Below are positions 38,256 through 45,332 of a stretch of 47,272 nucleotides of DNA, in pieces (the stretch's first letter is position 1; every line of letters starts with the position of its first letter). Under the pieces are notes generated by a model that ran no database searches, was not told the DNA's origin, and was given only the letters and a program-made list of their open reading frames with translations. Both the position numbers and the translations under genes were made by a program. Source of the DNA: a virus. The DNA lies in the IMG/VR virus record IMGVR_UViG_3300047370_000207, positions 1 through 47,272 of that record; one strand, given 5' to 3'.

Positions 38256-39804
38256 TGAAATTAATTCAATTACTATAGTTGGTGGCGGTAGTGCTGGATG
38301 GATGTCTGCCGCTACAATGATTAGGTTTTTTCCAGACAGAAAAATTACTATCATAGAAAGTCCAGACTACCCAATCGTAGGAGTTGGTGAAAGTACACTA
38401 GGACATATCAATCAGTGGTTAGATCTGCTAGGAATTCATGAAGATGATTTTATGAAGGAGTGTGATGCTTCTTACAAATTAAGTATTAAATTTACAGACT
38501 TTTATGCAAAAGGAGATGGTGGTTATCATTACCCATTTGGACCACCAATGTTGGATGGAACTGAACTTGGGTTTAATGATTGGCAAGTATTAAAACATTT
38601 TTCTCCTGGTATTCCTGTACAAGATTTTGCCAGATGTTATAATCCTATAACCCTTTTGGCAGAGCAAAATAAAATTGATAAAAATGAGAGTGGTCACTTA
38701 GATAATTTTAATTTTGCAAAAGATGCTGCATATCACTTTGATGCTGTTAAATTTGGACAATGGTTGAAAAAAAATTATTGCCTTCCTAAAGGTGTAGAAC
38801 TTATTTCATCTTCTGTAAAGAATGCTATCGTAGGTGCAGATGGAGTAGAATCATTAATTCTTGAAGATGGTACAGAGCATTCTGCTGACATGTATCTTGA
38901 TTGCACAGGATTTAAAAGTATGCTGTTAGCAGGTGCTTTAAATGAGGAGTTTGTTTCTTATAGAGATGTTGTTCCTAACAACAGAGCATGGGCAACTAGA
39001 TTACCTTATACAGATAAAGAAAAACAATTAGAACCATTTACTAATGGAACTGCTTTATCATCTGGTTGGGTATGGAATATTCCTTTGTGGAGTAGAATTG
39101 GAACAGGTTATGTGTATAGTGATGATCACATCACACCAGAGGATGCGTTAAAAGAATTCCAAGAACACATAGGAAGAGATGATCTTGAGTTTAGAGATAT
39201 CAAAATGCGTATTGGAATTCACAAAAATGTGTGGAGTAAAAATGTAGTTGGTATTGGTCTAGCAGGAGGTTTTATTGAACCTTTAGAAAGCAATGGATTA
39301 TTTACTGTACATGAGTTTCTACTCAAACTAACAAAATCTATTTCCAAACCTTTTGTAAACCAATTAGATAGAGACATTTTTAACATGTCTGTCCGTGATA
39401 TATTTGATACATTTGCTACTTTTGTAGGTCTTCACTATAGACTTAGTTCTAGAAACGATAGTCCTTATTGGAGAGATATTACAGAGAGATCTAATCTATG
39501 CGAAGAAATTTTAAAAATTCCCCAAATGCAAACAGATTTTAGACATCTAGCAGTAGCAAAAATGATTGATGATAAATTCTGTAACGGAGGACAACCTTAT
39601 ATTGCTACAGGTATGCATTATCCAATTGCAGATGAATCAACAATTTGTGCATGGGGATATCATAATGAGGTAAACTATAAAAAAATAGCACAGGAATCTG
39701 CGTTACGATTCTCTAGAAGAAAACATTTATGGCAATGTGTGGCGGACATTGCTCCAACATTGTATGCACATTTGGCAGATAAATATGAATATGAGGTAAA
39801 TTAA
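38248..39804 (+). CDS. Flavin-dependent halogenase (tryptophan-halogenase family, VirX1-like)
   Basis: A 518-residue protein of the usual length for FADH2-dependent halogenases, which make hypohalous acid from a C4a-hydroperoxyflavin and halide. All family hallmarks are visible: the FAD-binding GGGSAGWMSA (residues 12-21), GVGEST (45-50), the catalytic lysine K77 in ECDASYKLSIKF (aligned with K79 of RebH and PrnA), the W-x-W-x-I-P motif in SGWVWNIPLWSRIGTGYVYS, and FIEPLESNGLF, which carries the conserved active-site glutamate. The C-terminus lacks the FWNNSNYYC-type segment that binds free tryptophan in RebH, so the substrate is probably not free Trp. The cyanophage Syn10 halogenase VirX1, which prefers iodide and has broad substrate range, is the nearest characterised enzyme I know. 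It needs a flavin reductase, not seen here. It overlaps its upstream neighbour by 8 bases. Confidence 0.92.
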   Translation: MSNEINSITIVGGGSAGWMSAATMIRFFPDRKITIIESPDYPIVGVGESTLGHINQWLDLLGIHEDDFMKECDASYKLSIKFTDFYAKGDGGYHYPFGPPMLDGTELGFNDWQVLKHFSPGIPVQDFARCYNPITLLAEQNKIDKNESGHLDNFNFAKDAAYHFDAVKFGQWLKKNYCLPKGVELISSSVKNAIVGADGVESLILEDGTEHSADMYLDCTGFKSMLLAGALNEEFVSYRDVVPNNRAWATRLPYTDKEKQLEPFTNGTALSSGWVWNIPLWSRIGTGYVYSDDHITPEDALKEFQEHIGRDDLEFRDIKMRIGIHKNVWSKNVVGIGLAGGFIEPLESNGLFTVHEFLLKLTKSISKPFVNQLDRDIFNMSVRDIFDTFATFVGLHYRLSSRNDSPYWRDITERSNLCEEILKIPQMQTDFRHLAVAKMIDDKFCNGGQPYIATGMHYPIADESTICAWGYHNEVNYKKIAQESALRFSRRKHLWQCVADIAPTLYAHLADKYEYEVN

Positions 39805-39806
39805 TT

Positions 39807-40403
39807 ATGGCATATGAAGCGATGTGGTATCAATCACATTTACCAGATGAGTTAATTGATCCATTGGTATCAACTTTAGAACAATCTGATAATTTTATTG
39901 ATTCGGAAACTAAAGGTGGATTAGCATTAGCAGTTAGAGATAGTTCAAACCAATGGATTCCTGATACTCATTGGATTTGTGGATTGTTATGGCATTATGT
40001 TACTCTGGCAAACGATAGTAATTTTGGTTATGACATTAAAGAATTTGATCATAATTCAATACAATATACTAGATACAAAACTGGTCAATATTATGGATGG
40101 CATAAAGATGACGGAGTGGGAAGTATAATTTCTCCTGATCCTAAGCACCCAGTTGAATCTTTTATTGATAGAAATACTAAACAGATTAGAAAATTGTCTG
40201 TAGTTGTCCAGTTATCTTCACATGAAGATTACACTGGCGGAGAATTTCAAATGCTAGAAGATCAAAATAAAACTTTTTTTGCACCAAAAACAAAAGGAAC
40301 TATTATTATTTTTGATAGTAGACTTCCTCATAGAGCTAAAAAAGTATTGTCTGGTGAAAGACGATCTTTAGTTGCTTGGGTAACTGGACCCCAGTGGAGA
40401 TGA
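39807..40403 (+). CDS. Predicted PKHD-type prolyl hydroxylase-like 2OG-Fe(II) oxygenase (cassette enzyme 3)
   Basis: A 198-residue protein starting 2 bases after the halogenase stop. The triad is clear: H99-K-D101 in KTGQYYGWHKDDG, H175 in FDSRLPHRAKKV, and R185/R186 in SGERRSLVAWVTGPQWR for 2-oxoglutarate. The core IRKLSVVVQLSSHEDYTGGE, with the following KGTIIIFDS, is the prolyl-4-hydroxylase-like pattern of PKHD proteins (PiuC/YbiX type). An insertion at about 104-125 (GVGSIISPDPKHPVESFIDR) follows the HxD. The family hydroxylates peptidyl or free amino acids where known, and the substrate here is unknown. ATG 40400 or 40406 of the next gene overlaps or abuts its TGA. Confidence 0.85.
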   Translation: MAYEAMWYQSHLPDELIDPLVSTLEQSDNFIDSETKGGLALAVRDSSNQWIPDTHWICGLLWHYVTLANDSNFGYDIKEFDHNSIQYTRYKTGQYYGWHKDDGVGSIISPDPKHPVESFIDRNTKQIRKLSVVVQLSSHEDYTGGEFQMLEDQNKTFFAPKTKGTIIIFDSRLPHRAKKVLSGERRSLVAWVTGPQWR

Positions 40404-40405
40404 GT

Positions 40406-40984
40406 ATGAATTGGAATGATTGGTCTGTTATTGTAGTAAAAAATATTATAAATCCTGTATTTTTATTTGAACCTGTTCCTTGGGAACGAGGACAATATAG
40501 TTATGAGTCCAAGGGAAATGTTATTCATGTTCCTGATGAAGGACAAGTTAGTGGTAGTTTGTCTAGATATAATCACCCAAAATTTAGGCAATTGCATTTT
40601 GATGTAAAATCTAAAATAGAAAATGTAATTAATGATCCTCTGTATCCAACATACTTTTATGATAGATTTTATTTTAAAAAACAACTACTAGAAAAACATG
40701 TGGATAGACCTGCATGTGAAGTAAGCATCTCTATTAATTGCTCGCATAATTTAGATTATGACTGGCCAATATGGTTTACAACTCCAGATGGAGATGATAT
40801 CCCGTTGATTACAAATCCTGGCGATGGGGTAATTTACAAAGGATGTGAACGACCTCATTGGAGAGAACCAATGGAAGGAAATTCAGAATCATACTATCAT
40901 CAAATGTTCATGCACTACGTGCGTAGAGATGGTCCTCATCTAGAACATGCACATGATAGATGTAATACTATAAATAGAGTATAG
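40406..40984 (+). CDS. Predicted 2OG-Fe(II) oxygenase-like protein (cassette enzyme 4)
   Basis: A 192-residue protein. I chose ATG 40406 because GGAG at 40396-40399 stands 6 bases before it; ATG 40400 (overlapping the previous TGA as ATGA) and an upstream TTG at 40376 are alternatives in the same frame. Candidate metal ligands are H98-V-D100 in LEKHVDRPACEVSISINCS and H151 in NPGDGVIYKGCERPHWREPM, with R153 or a later arginine for the co-substrate. The PGDGxIYxGxExPHWREP pattern is common in cyanophage proteins annotated as oxygenases. The substrate is unknown. It closes the enzyme cassette, and its 3' end contains the late promoter for the second glycine-rich gene. Confidence 0.7.
   Translation: MNWNDWSVIVVKNIINPVFLFEPVPWERGQYSYESKGNVIHVPDEGQVSGSLSRYNHPKFRQLHFDVKSKIENVINDPLYPTYFYDRFYFKKQLLEKHVDRPACEVSISINCSHNLDYDWPIWFTTPDGDDIPLITNPGDGVIYKGCERPHWREPMEGNSESYYHQMFMHYVRRDGPHLEHAHDRCNTINRV
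40969..40976 (+). promoter_or_regulatory. Late promoter motif (TATAAATA) upstream of the second glycine-rich gene
   Basis: TATAAATA lies at the very end of cassette enzyme 4, 28 bases before ATG 41004. It would start a new late transcript at the second glycine-rich gene, separating it from the enzyme cassette. Confidence 0.7.
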
Positions 40985-41003
40985 CAAAAAGTCTTGACAG
41001 AAC

Positions 41004-42218
41004 ATGTCCGAAATTAATGTTGGTGATTTAAACGTATCTACCGAATTTAACTTACCCCTTTATAATAGTTCTAACAGACCCGTGAATCCTGCTACAGGAT
41101 TCATGATATTTAATACTACCGAAAATAAATTGCAGGTATGGACTGGATCTCAATGGAAGAGTTTTGGTCAACAAAATTATGATATTAGTGCAACTGGCAG
41201 CGTAGTTACTAACGATTTAACTGGTGACTATAACGGATACAGAGTTCATAGGTTTACTGGGGATGGAACTATAACAGTCAACCAAAGTAATCAAGATGGT
41301 GGTGTAGAATTTCTACTAATCGCTGGGGGAGGCGGTGGTGGTGGCGTCATCGGCGGTGGTGGTGGTGCTGGTGGTGTAATCTATAGAAGAGAACTTTATC
41401 TAGCACCAGGTACTTATAATATTTCCATTGGTGGTGGTGGCGCAGGAGGAACTGGATGGAATAGTCCACAGCAAGAAGGTCGCGCAGGGACTCCATCTGT
41501 ATTTACCGATAATGCTGGATTTAGTTATGAAGCAGTAGGCGGTGGTGGAGGTTGTGGTCATGGCGGTGCTACACCAAATAGAATTGCTGGTCAAGGTGGT
41601 TCTGGTGGTGGTTCTGCTAATATCTCTAGAAGAGGTGGCAATGCAATTGGTAAAAACTTCGGACCTCAAGCAACAGATAAAGCACATGATATCAGATCTG
41701 TGTACTTGAGTAGTAACGATGCTATGGCTGATGGTGATGCACTTGGTAGAAGTGCTCAAAGTTGGGATGCCATCGAAACATCAACTAATGAACACCAAGG
41801 AGTTCAAGGAAACGCTGGTGGTATCTGGGGTGATGGAGACGCTGGCGCTGGTGGTGGTGGATTTGGCACTAATGGTGGCAATGGTGGTGCTCCCAGAGAT
41901 ACTGGTGGCGAAGGTGGGCACGGAGGATACTTTGATATCAGTGGATCAATGGTTGGTTATGCTGGCGGTGGTGGTGGCGGTGTCCGAGGCACAGGTCGCC
42001 GTCGTGGCACAAAAGCAGGTGACTATGGTGGAGGAGATGGAGGCAGGGCAACTGGTGCCCCCGTCAATTTTGGTAGTCCCTCACCTAACAATGCTGAAGC
42101 TGGCGCAACTAATCGCGGTGGCGGTGGCGGTGGTGGCGGTTATAACGCCCCACGTGGCGGTGCTGTAGGTGCTCCAGGTGGATCTGGAGTTTGTATTATT
42201 CGATATAGGAAATCATAA
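41004..42218 (+). CDS. Glycine-rich tail-fibre/adhesin-like protein 2
   Basis: A 404-residue protein. Residues 1-58 (MSEINVGDLNVSTEFNLPLY, then GFMIFNTTENKLQVWTGSQW) match the N-terminal module of the glycine-rich protein at 36032. Then FLLIAGGGGGGGVIGGGG-like strands lead into roughly 300 residues of Gly-rich sequence with GGGGGGV, GGNGGAPRDTGGEGGHGG and a basic patch (RGTGRRRGTKAG). It ends GAPGGSGVCIIRYRKS, the closing strand of this domain type. The glycine-rich parts of the two proteins differ in detail, as expected for fast-evolving receptor-contact parts. Function as a fibre tip or adhesin is inferred. It has its own late promoter and is followed 2 bases later by a 107-residue gene. 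Confidence 0.8.
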   Translation: MSEINVGDLNVSTEFNLPLYNSSNRPVNPATGFMIFNTTENKLQVWTGSQWKSFGQQNYDISATGSVVTNDLTGDYNGYRVHRFTGDGTITVNQSNQDGGVEFLLIAGGGGGGGVIGGGGGAGGVIYRRELYLAPGTYNISIGGGGAGGTGWNSPQQEGRAGTPSVFTDNAGFSYEAVGGGGGCGHGGATPNRIAGQGGSGGGSANISRRGGNAIGKNFGPQATDKAHDIRSVYLSSNDAMADGDALGRSAQSWDAIETSTNEHQGVQGNAGGIWGDGDAGAGGGGFGTNGGNGGAPRDTGGEGGHGGYFDISGSMVGYAGGGGGGVRGTGRRRGTKAGDYGGGDGGRATGAPVNFGSPSPNNAEAGATNRGGGGGGGGYNAPRGGAVGAPGGSGVCIIRYRKS

Positions 42219-42220
42219 AA

Positions 42221-42544
42221 ATGGCATTAGATTTAACGTACATGGCTTCACTATCTGAAGCACAAAGAGAAGTTTTTGTAACACTTATCAATGATATTGA
42301 AAGTGAAGAACCTTTTGGTCCTGGTGTAACTTCTGATTGGGTTGACGAGATGAGAGAAAAACTCAGACTATCTGCTCCACGTCAAGAAGATATTGACAAA
42401 TGCGAAACTTTGAAAAAAATTGCTCCAAGCGATTTAACTTACTCTATTAATAGACTTGCTGATAGTCAGGGATTACCTGTTATTAGTATTATAGGTAACT
42501 CTTTGGAATTGGATAAAATTTTCTGTTCTGAAAAAGAAAACTAA
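42221..42544 (+). CDS. Small protein of unknown function (107 aa)
   Basis: A 107-residue, mostly helical and acidic protein (MALDLTYMASLSEAQREVF, then NDIESEEPFGPGVTSDWVDE and MREKLRLSAP) ending with a strand-like PVISIIGNSLELDKIF. It starts 2 bases after the glycine-rich gene, so it is probably cotranslated with it. I do not recognise the family and see no membrane segment, signal peptide or catalytic motif. A chaperone or accessory role for the fibre gene is possible by position only. Confidence 0.65.
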   Translation: MALDLTYMASLSEAQREVFVTLINDIESEEPFGPGVTSDWVDEMREKLRLSAPRQEDIDKCETLKKIAPSDLTYSINRLADSQGLPVISIIGNSLELDKIFCSEKEN

Positions 42545-42547
42545 ATA
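42541..42547 (+). promoter_or_regulatory. Late promoter motif (CTAAATA) overlapping the stop of the 107-aa gene
   Basis: CTAAATA contains the TAA stop at 42542-42544 and lies 29 bases before ATG 42576. It follows the same pattern of a late motif at a gene end that is seen before the other late genes. Confidence 0.58.
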
Positions 42548-42575
42548 GTAAAGTACATCATTTTATATTACTACA

Positions 42576-42761
42576 ATGGACACTGAACAACTGAGAAAGA
42601 ATTTTGATGAGCAAATCGCTAGTACAGATAAGCAAATTTCTGAACTAGAAGCAAACCTTGCTAAAGCAAAAGAATACAAATTGAAACTAATTGGTGGTAT
42701 TGAAACTCTAGATTTGCTCAACCCCAAAGAGGAAACTCCTTCCGAAGAAGAATCTGAGTAA
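42576..42761 (+). CDS. Small coiled-coil-like acidic protein (61 aa)
   Basis: A 61-residue protein that is almost entirely predicted helix with heptad-like spacing (LRKNFDEQIASTDKQISELE, then ANLAKAKEYKLKLIGGIETL) and an acidic tail (EETPSEEESE). It is flanked by its own late motif upstream and by a terminator-like hairpin that starts 4 bases after its stop, so it may be a single-gene transcript. Small coiled-coil proteins of this kind next to gp13 are seen in cyanophages, as I recall, without known function. Confidence 0.65.
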   Translation: MDTEQLRKNFDEQIASTDKQISELEANLAKAKEYKLKLIGGIETLDLLNPKEETPSEEESE

Positions 42762-42764
42762 CAC

Positions 42765-42800
42765 AAATCCCTGCTTCCTAAATAGAAGTAGGGATTTTTT
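42765..42800 (+). terminator. Strong stem-loop with T-run; loop is the late promoter motif
   Basis: The left arm AAATCCCTGCTTC (42765-42777) pairs with the right arm GAAGTAGGGATTT (42785-42797) over 13 positions, one being a G-T wobble (42773 with 42789). A run of six T ends at 42800. The loop is exactly CTAAATA. This has the form of an intrinsic terminator for the 61-residue gene, 4 bases after its stop. Confidence 0.8.
42778..42784 (+). promoter_or_regulatory. Late promoter motif (CTAAATA) upstream of gp13
   Basis: CTAAATA forms the seven-base loop of the terminator-like hairpin and lies 28 bases before ATG 42813 of gp13. The spacing is like that of the other late motifs in this window, so it probably drives gp13-gp16. 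Confidence 0.65.
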
Positions 42801-42812
42801 GTATCTAGGTGC

Positions 42813-43643
42813 ATGGCTACACCAACAACTAAAGCAGAACTAATTGCATATTGTGAACGCCAATTAGGTGCGCCTGTCCTGCAAATCAATATGGATGCCA
42901 CCCAAAAGGATGACATCATAGATCAGGCGTTGCAATATTATCACGAATACCATTTTGATGGTGTCGAAAGGATGTATCTAAAGCATCAGTTTACTGCTGC
43001 AGAGGTAACTCGTTTCACTGAAACTAATGCTGCATCCACGTCACCTGATGGAACTGGGTGGGAGAACAGGAGTAACTACATTGAAGTTCCTGAACTTGTT
43101 ATAGGTATTCAAAAAGTTTTTGGAGTCTCTTCAAATTTCTTGAGGAATAACCTTTTTGGTATGAGCAATCAATACTATTTGATGGACCTGTTTTCTTTCT
43201 CATCAGGTTCGGCATTTAGTTTTGGTAATTTTGACTTAACAAATTACTATATGATTAAACAGCACTTTGAAACTATTGATATGGTTATCAATACAGGTGC
43301 GTTTGTTGAGTATAGATTTAATAAAAGACAAGATAGATTATATGTAGATATTGATAAATCTAGAATTATAGAAGATCAATATTTACTTATTGATTGCTAT
43401 AGATACCTGGATCCAGATGTACATACTCAAGTTTATAATGATAGTTTTGTAAAGAGATATGCTACTGCTCTCATGAAGAGGCAGTGGGGTCAAAACTTGA
43501 TTAAATATAACAACGTTTCACTTCCTGGTGGCATTAATCTTAATGGTCGCCAACTATGGGAAGACGGAAACAGAGAAGTTCGTGAGTTGGAATCTAGAAT
43601 GATGATAGATTATTCACTCCCACCAATGGATATGATCGGATAA
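42813..43643 (+). CDS. gp13: Neck protein gp13
   Basis: A 276-residue protein (T4 gp13 is 309). The N-terminus ATPTTKAELIAYCERQLGAP, followed by INMDATQKDDIIDQALQYYH, is the characteristic start of gp13 in T4-like phages. In T4, gp13 and gp14 complete the packaged head and form the connector to which the tail joins. The gene opens the neck block gp13-gp14-gp15-gp16 in the T4 order, with one base between it and gp14. No unusual insertion is seen. It is transcribed probably from the CTAAATA motif in the preceding hairpin. Confidence 0.92.
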   Translation: MATPTTKAELIAYCERQLGAPVLQINMDATQKDDIIDQALQYYHEYHFDGVERMYLKHQFTAAEVTRFTETNAASTSPDGTGWENRSNYIEVPELVIGIQKVFGVSSNFLRNNLFGMSNQYYLMDLFSFSSGSAFSFGNFDLTNYYMIKQHFETIDMVINTGAFVEYRFNKRQDRLYVDIDKSRIIEDQYLLIDCYRYLDPDVHTQVYNDSFVKRYATALMKRQWGQNLIKYNNVSLPGGINLNGRQLWEDGNREVRELESRMMIDYSLPPMDMIG

Positions 43644-43644
43644 A

Positions 43645-44529
43645 ATGCCTACCAGTTCCTATTTCCCAAGTTACTACGGCGGTACTAGTGGCGAGCAAGG
43701 TCTCGTCCAAGATCTTGTGGACGAACAAATTAAATTGTTCGGCACGGATATCTACTACATGCCTAGAACTATTCTTAGAGATAATACTCTAGATGATATT
43801 ATCTACAACAAATATACAGAGCAGTTTCAAATTGAAATGATGCTGCAGAATGTAGAAGGTTTTGGGTCTCCATCAGAATTTATCAGTAAATTTGGACTTC
43901 GTATTACAGACGAAGTTAGATTTTCTGTGTCACAAAGAAGATGGGATGAAGAAGTAACTGAACATAATCCAACATTAACTGTTGATGGAAGACCCAATGA
44001 AGGAGATCTTCTTTATTTTCCACTGACTAAAGATCTCTATGAAATTAAATTTGTAGAAAGAGAAGATCCTTTTTATCAGTTAGGTAAGGTCTACTACTAT
44101 ACAATGACTGCTGAAATCTATGAGTATGGTAGTGATGACATCTCTACAGGAGTTGCAGAGATTGATGTAATTGAGACTCTGTTTAGTAATTCTATTGCTC
44201 TCACTATGGCAGTCGGTGGTACTGGAGACTTTACCATCGGTGAAGCAGTTACAGGATCAACCACAGGCACAGAAGCAGAAGTAAAATCTTGGGATGCTGG
44301 CACAAGAGTTTTACAAGTCATCAACAGAACTGGTACATTTGCTACTGGTGAAGCTATGACTGGGAATGACAGCGGTGCTGTTCATGTAGTCGGAACGTTT
44401 GACACTCTAAATAATACCAACAGCGAATATGATCAAAATAGAGTCATTGAAACTGCTGCTGATGACATAATTGATTGGACTGAGGGCAACCCTTTCGGTG
44501 AATCAGGTAACTTTACAGGTAGTATCTAA
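43645..44529 (+). CDS. gp14: Neck protein gp14, with an inserted beta module
   Basis: A 294-residue protein (T4 gp14 is 256). The N-terminus (SYFPSYYGGTSGEQGLVQDL, then VDEQIKLFGTDIYYMPRTIL) is typical of T4-like gp14. It acts with gp13 in head completion. About residues 190-255 hold a module, GDFTIGEAVTGSTTGTEAEV ... GTFATGEAMTGNDSGAVHVV, that is also common in the giant virion proteins and may explain the extra length. The end returns to a gp14-like DDIIDWTEGNPFGESGNF. Its stop overlaps the gp15 start by one base (TAATG). Confidence 0.92.
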   Translation: MPTSSYFPSYYGGTSGEQGLVQDLVDEQIKLFGTDIYYMPRTILRDNTLDDIIYNKYTEQFQIEMMLQNVEGFGSPSEFISKFGLRITDEVRFSVSQRRWDEEVTEHNPTLTVDGRPNEGDLLYFPLTKDLYEIKFVEREDPFYQLGKVYYYTMTAEIYEYGSDDISTGVAEIDVIETLFSNSIALTMAVGGTGDFTIGEAVTGSTTGTEAEVKSWDAGTRVLQVINRTGTFATGEAMTGNDSGAVHVVGTFDTLNNTNSEYDQNRVIETAADDIIDWTEGNPFGESGNFTGSI

Positions 44530-45332
44530 TGTTTGGGTCACATTTTTACAACGAAATTATTCGTAGAAATATTGTTGGGTTTGGAACCCTATTCAATAAC
44601 ATTTCTTTGAAGAAGGTTGATCCTACTGATGGAACTACTGTTCTTGAGGAAGAAAAAGTTCCTCTGGCATATGGTCCTAAGCAGAAATTTTTGACACGTC
44701 TAGAACAAAATCCAGATGTTGATAGAAAAATTGCTATCACACTACCACGTCTTTATTTTGAAATGACTGGTATTGATTATGACGCCGCTCGTAAAACATC
44801 TCCTATTCAAAAATATAGAACCATCATTCAAAATGATGGCACAGAAGTAAAGGAACAATATGTTCCTGTTCCTTATAACATTGATTTTGAACTTGGTATT
44901 ATTGCGAAGTCTCAAGATGACGGACTTCAGATTCTTGAGCAAATTTTACCATACTTTCAACCATCATTTAATATTACTATTAACATGATCCCAGACATGG
45001 ATGAGAAAAAAGATGTTGCTATTACATTAAACAATGTCAGTTATGAGGATGAATGGGATGACAATTTTCTTGAGCGCAGATATATCACATGGATTTTATC
45101 GTTTACTGCTAAGTCTTACATCTACGGACCATTTGATCAAACAAGTGTTATTAAGAAAGCAATTGTATATGAAGGACTTGGAACTTCTGTACCAAATAGA
45201 ACTACAAAAGTTACTTACACACCTAGAGCACTGGAAGATAAGAACAGCGATGGAAACATCGATGCTCTGGATGATGCACTACTAACATCTTCAGATGACT
45301 TTGGATTTAATGAAGGCATTGAACTACTATGA
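44529..45332 (+). CDS. gp15: Tail sheath stabiliser and completion protein gp15
   Basis: A 267-residue protein, nearly the length of T4 gp15 (272). The start MFGSHFYNEIIRRNIVGFGT, followed by LFNNISLKK and later YEDEWDDNFLERRYITWILS, matches gp15 of T4-like phages. In T4 the gp15 hexamer caps the tail tube and sheath and contacts the neck. The gene overlaps gp14 by 1 base and gp16 by 4 bases, in the conserved 13-14-15-16 order. Confidence 0.93.
   Translation: MFGSHFYNEIIRRNIVGFGTLFNNISLKKVDPTDGTTVLEEEKVPLAYGPKQKFLTRLEQNPDVDRKIAITLPRLYFEMTGIDYDAARKTSPIQKYRTIIQNDGTEVKEQYVPVPYNIDFELGIIAKSQDDGLQILEQILPYFQPSFNITINMIPDMDEKKDVAITLNNVSYEDEWDDNFLERRYITWILSFTAKSYIYGPFDQTSVIKKAIVYEGLGTSVPNRTTKVTYTPRALEDKNSDGNIDALDDALLTSSDDFGFNEGIELL

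Noticed and set aside
38248-39804. Calling the flavoprotein a tryptophan 7-halogenase (prnA/rebH)
   Set aside because: The catalytic motifs support the family, but the C-terminal tryptophan-binding segment is not found, so substrate and regiochemistry cannot be named.
40376-40405. TTG start at 40376 for cassette enzyme 4
   Set aside because: It would overlap the upstream gene by 28 bases and lacks a ribosome site, while GGAG at 40396 is well placed for ATG 40406.
41719-42168. 149-residue Val-rich open frame overlapping the second glycine-rich gene
   Set aside because: It has the same cause as the shadow frame in the first glycine-rich gene; low-complexity Gly codons leave other frames open.
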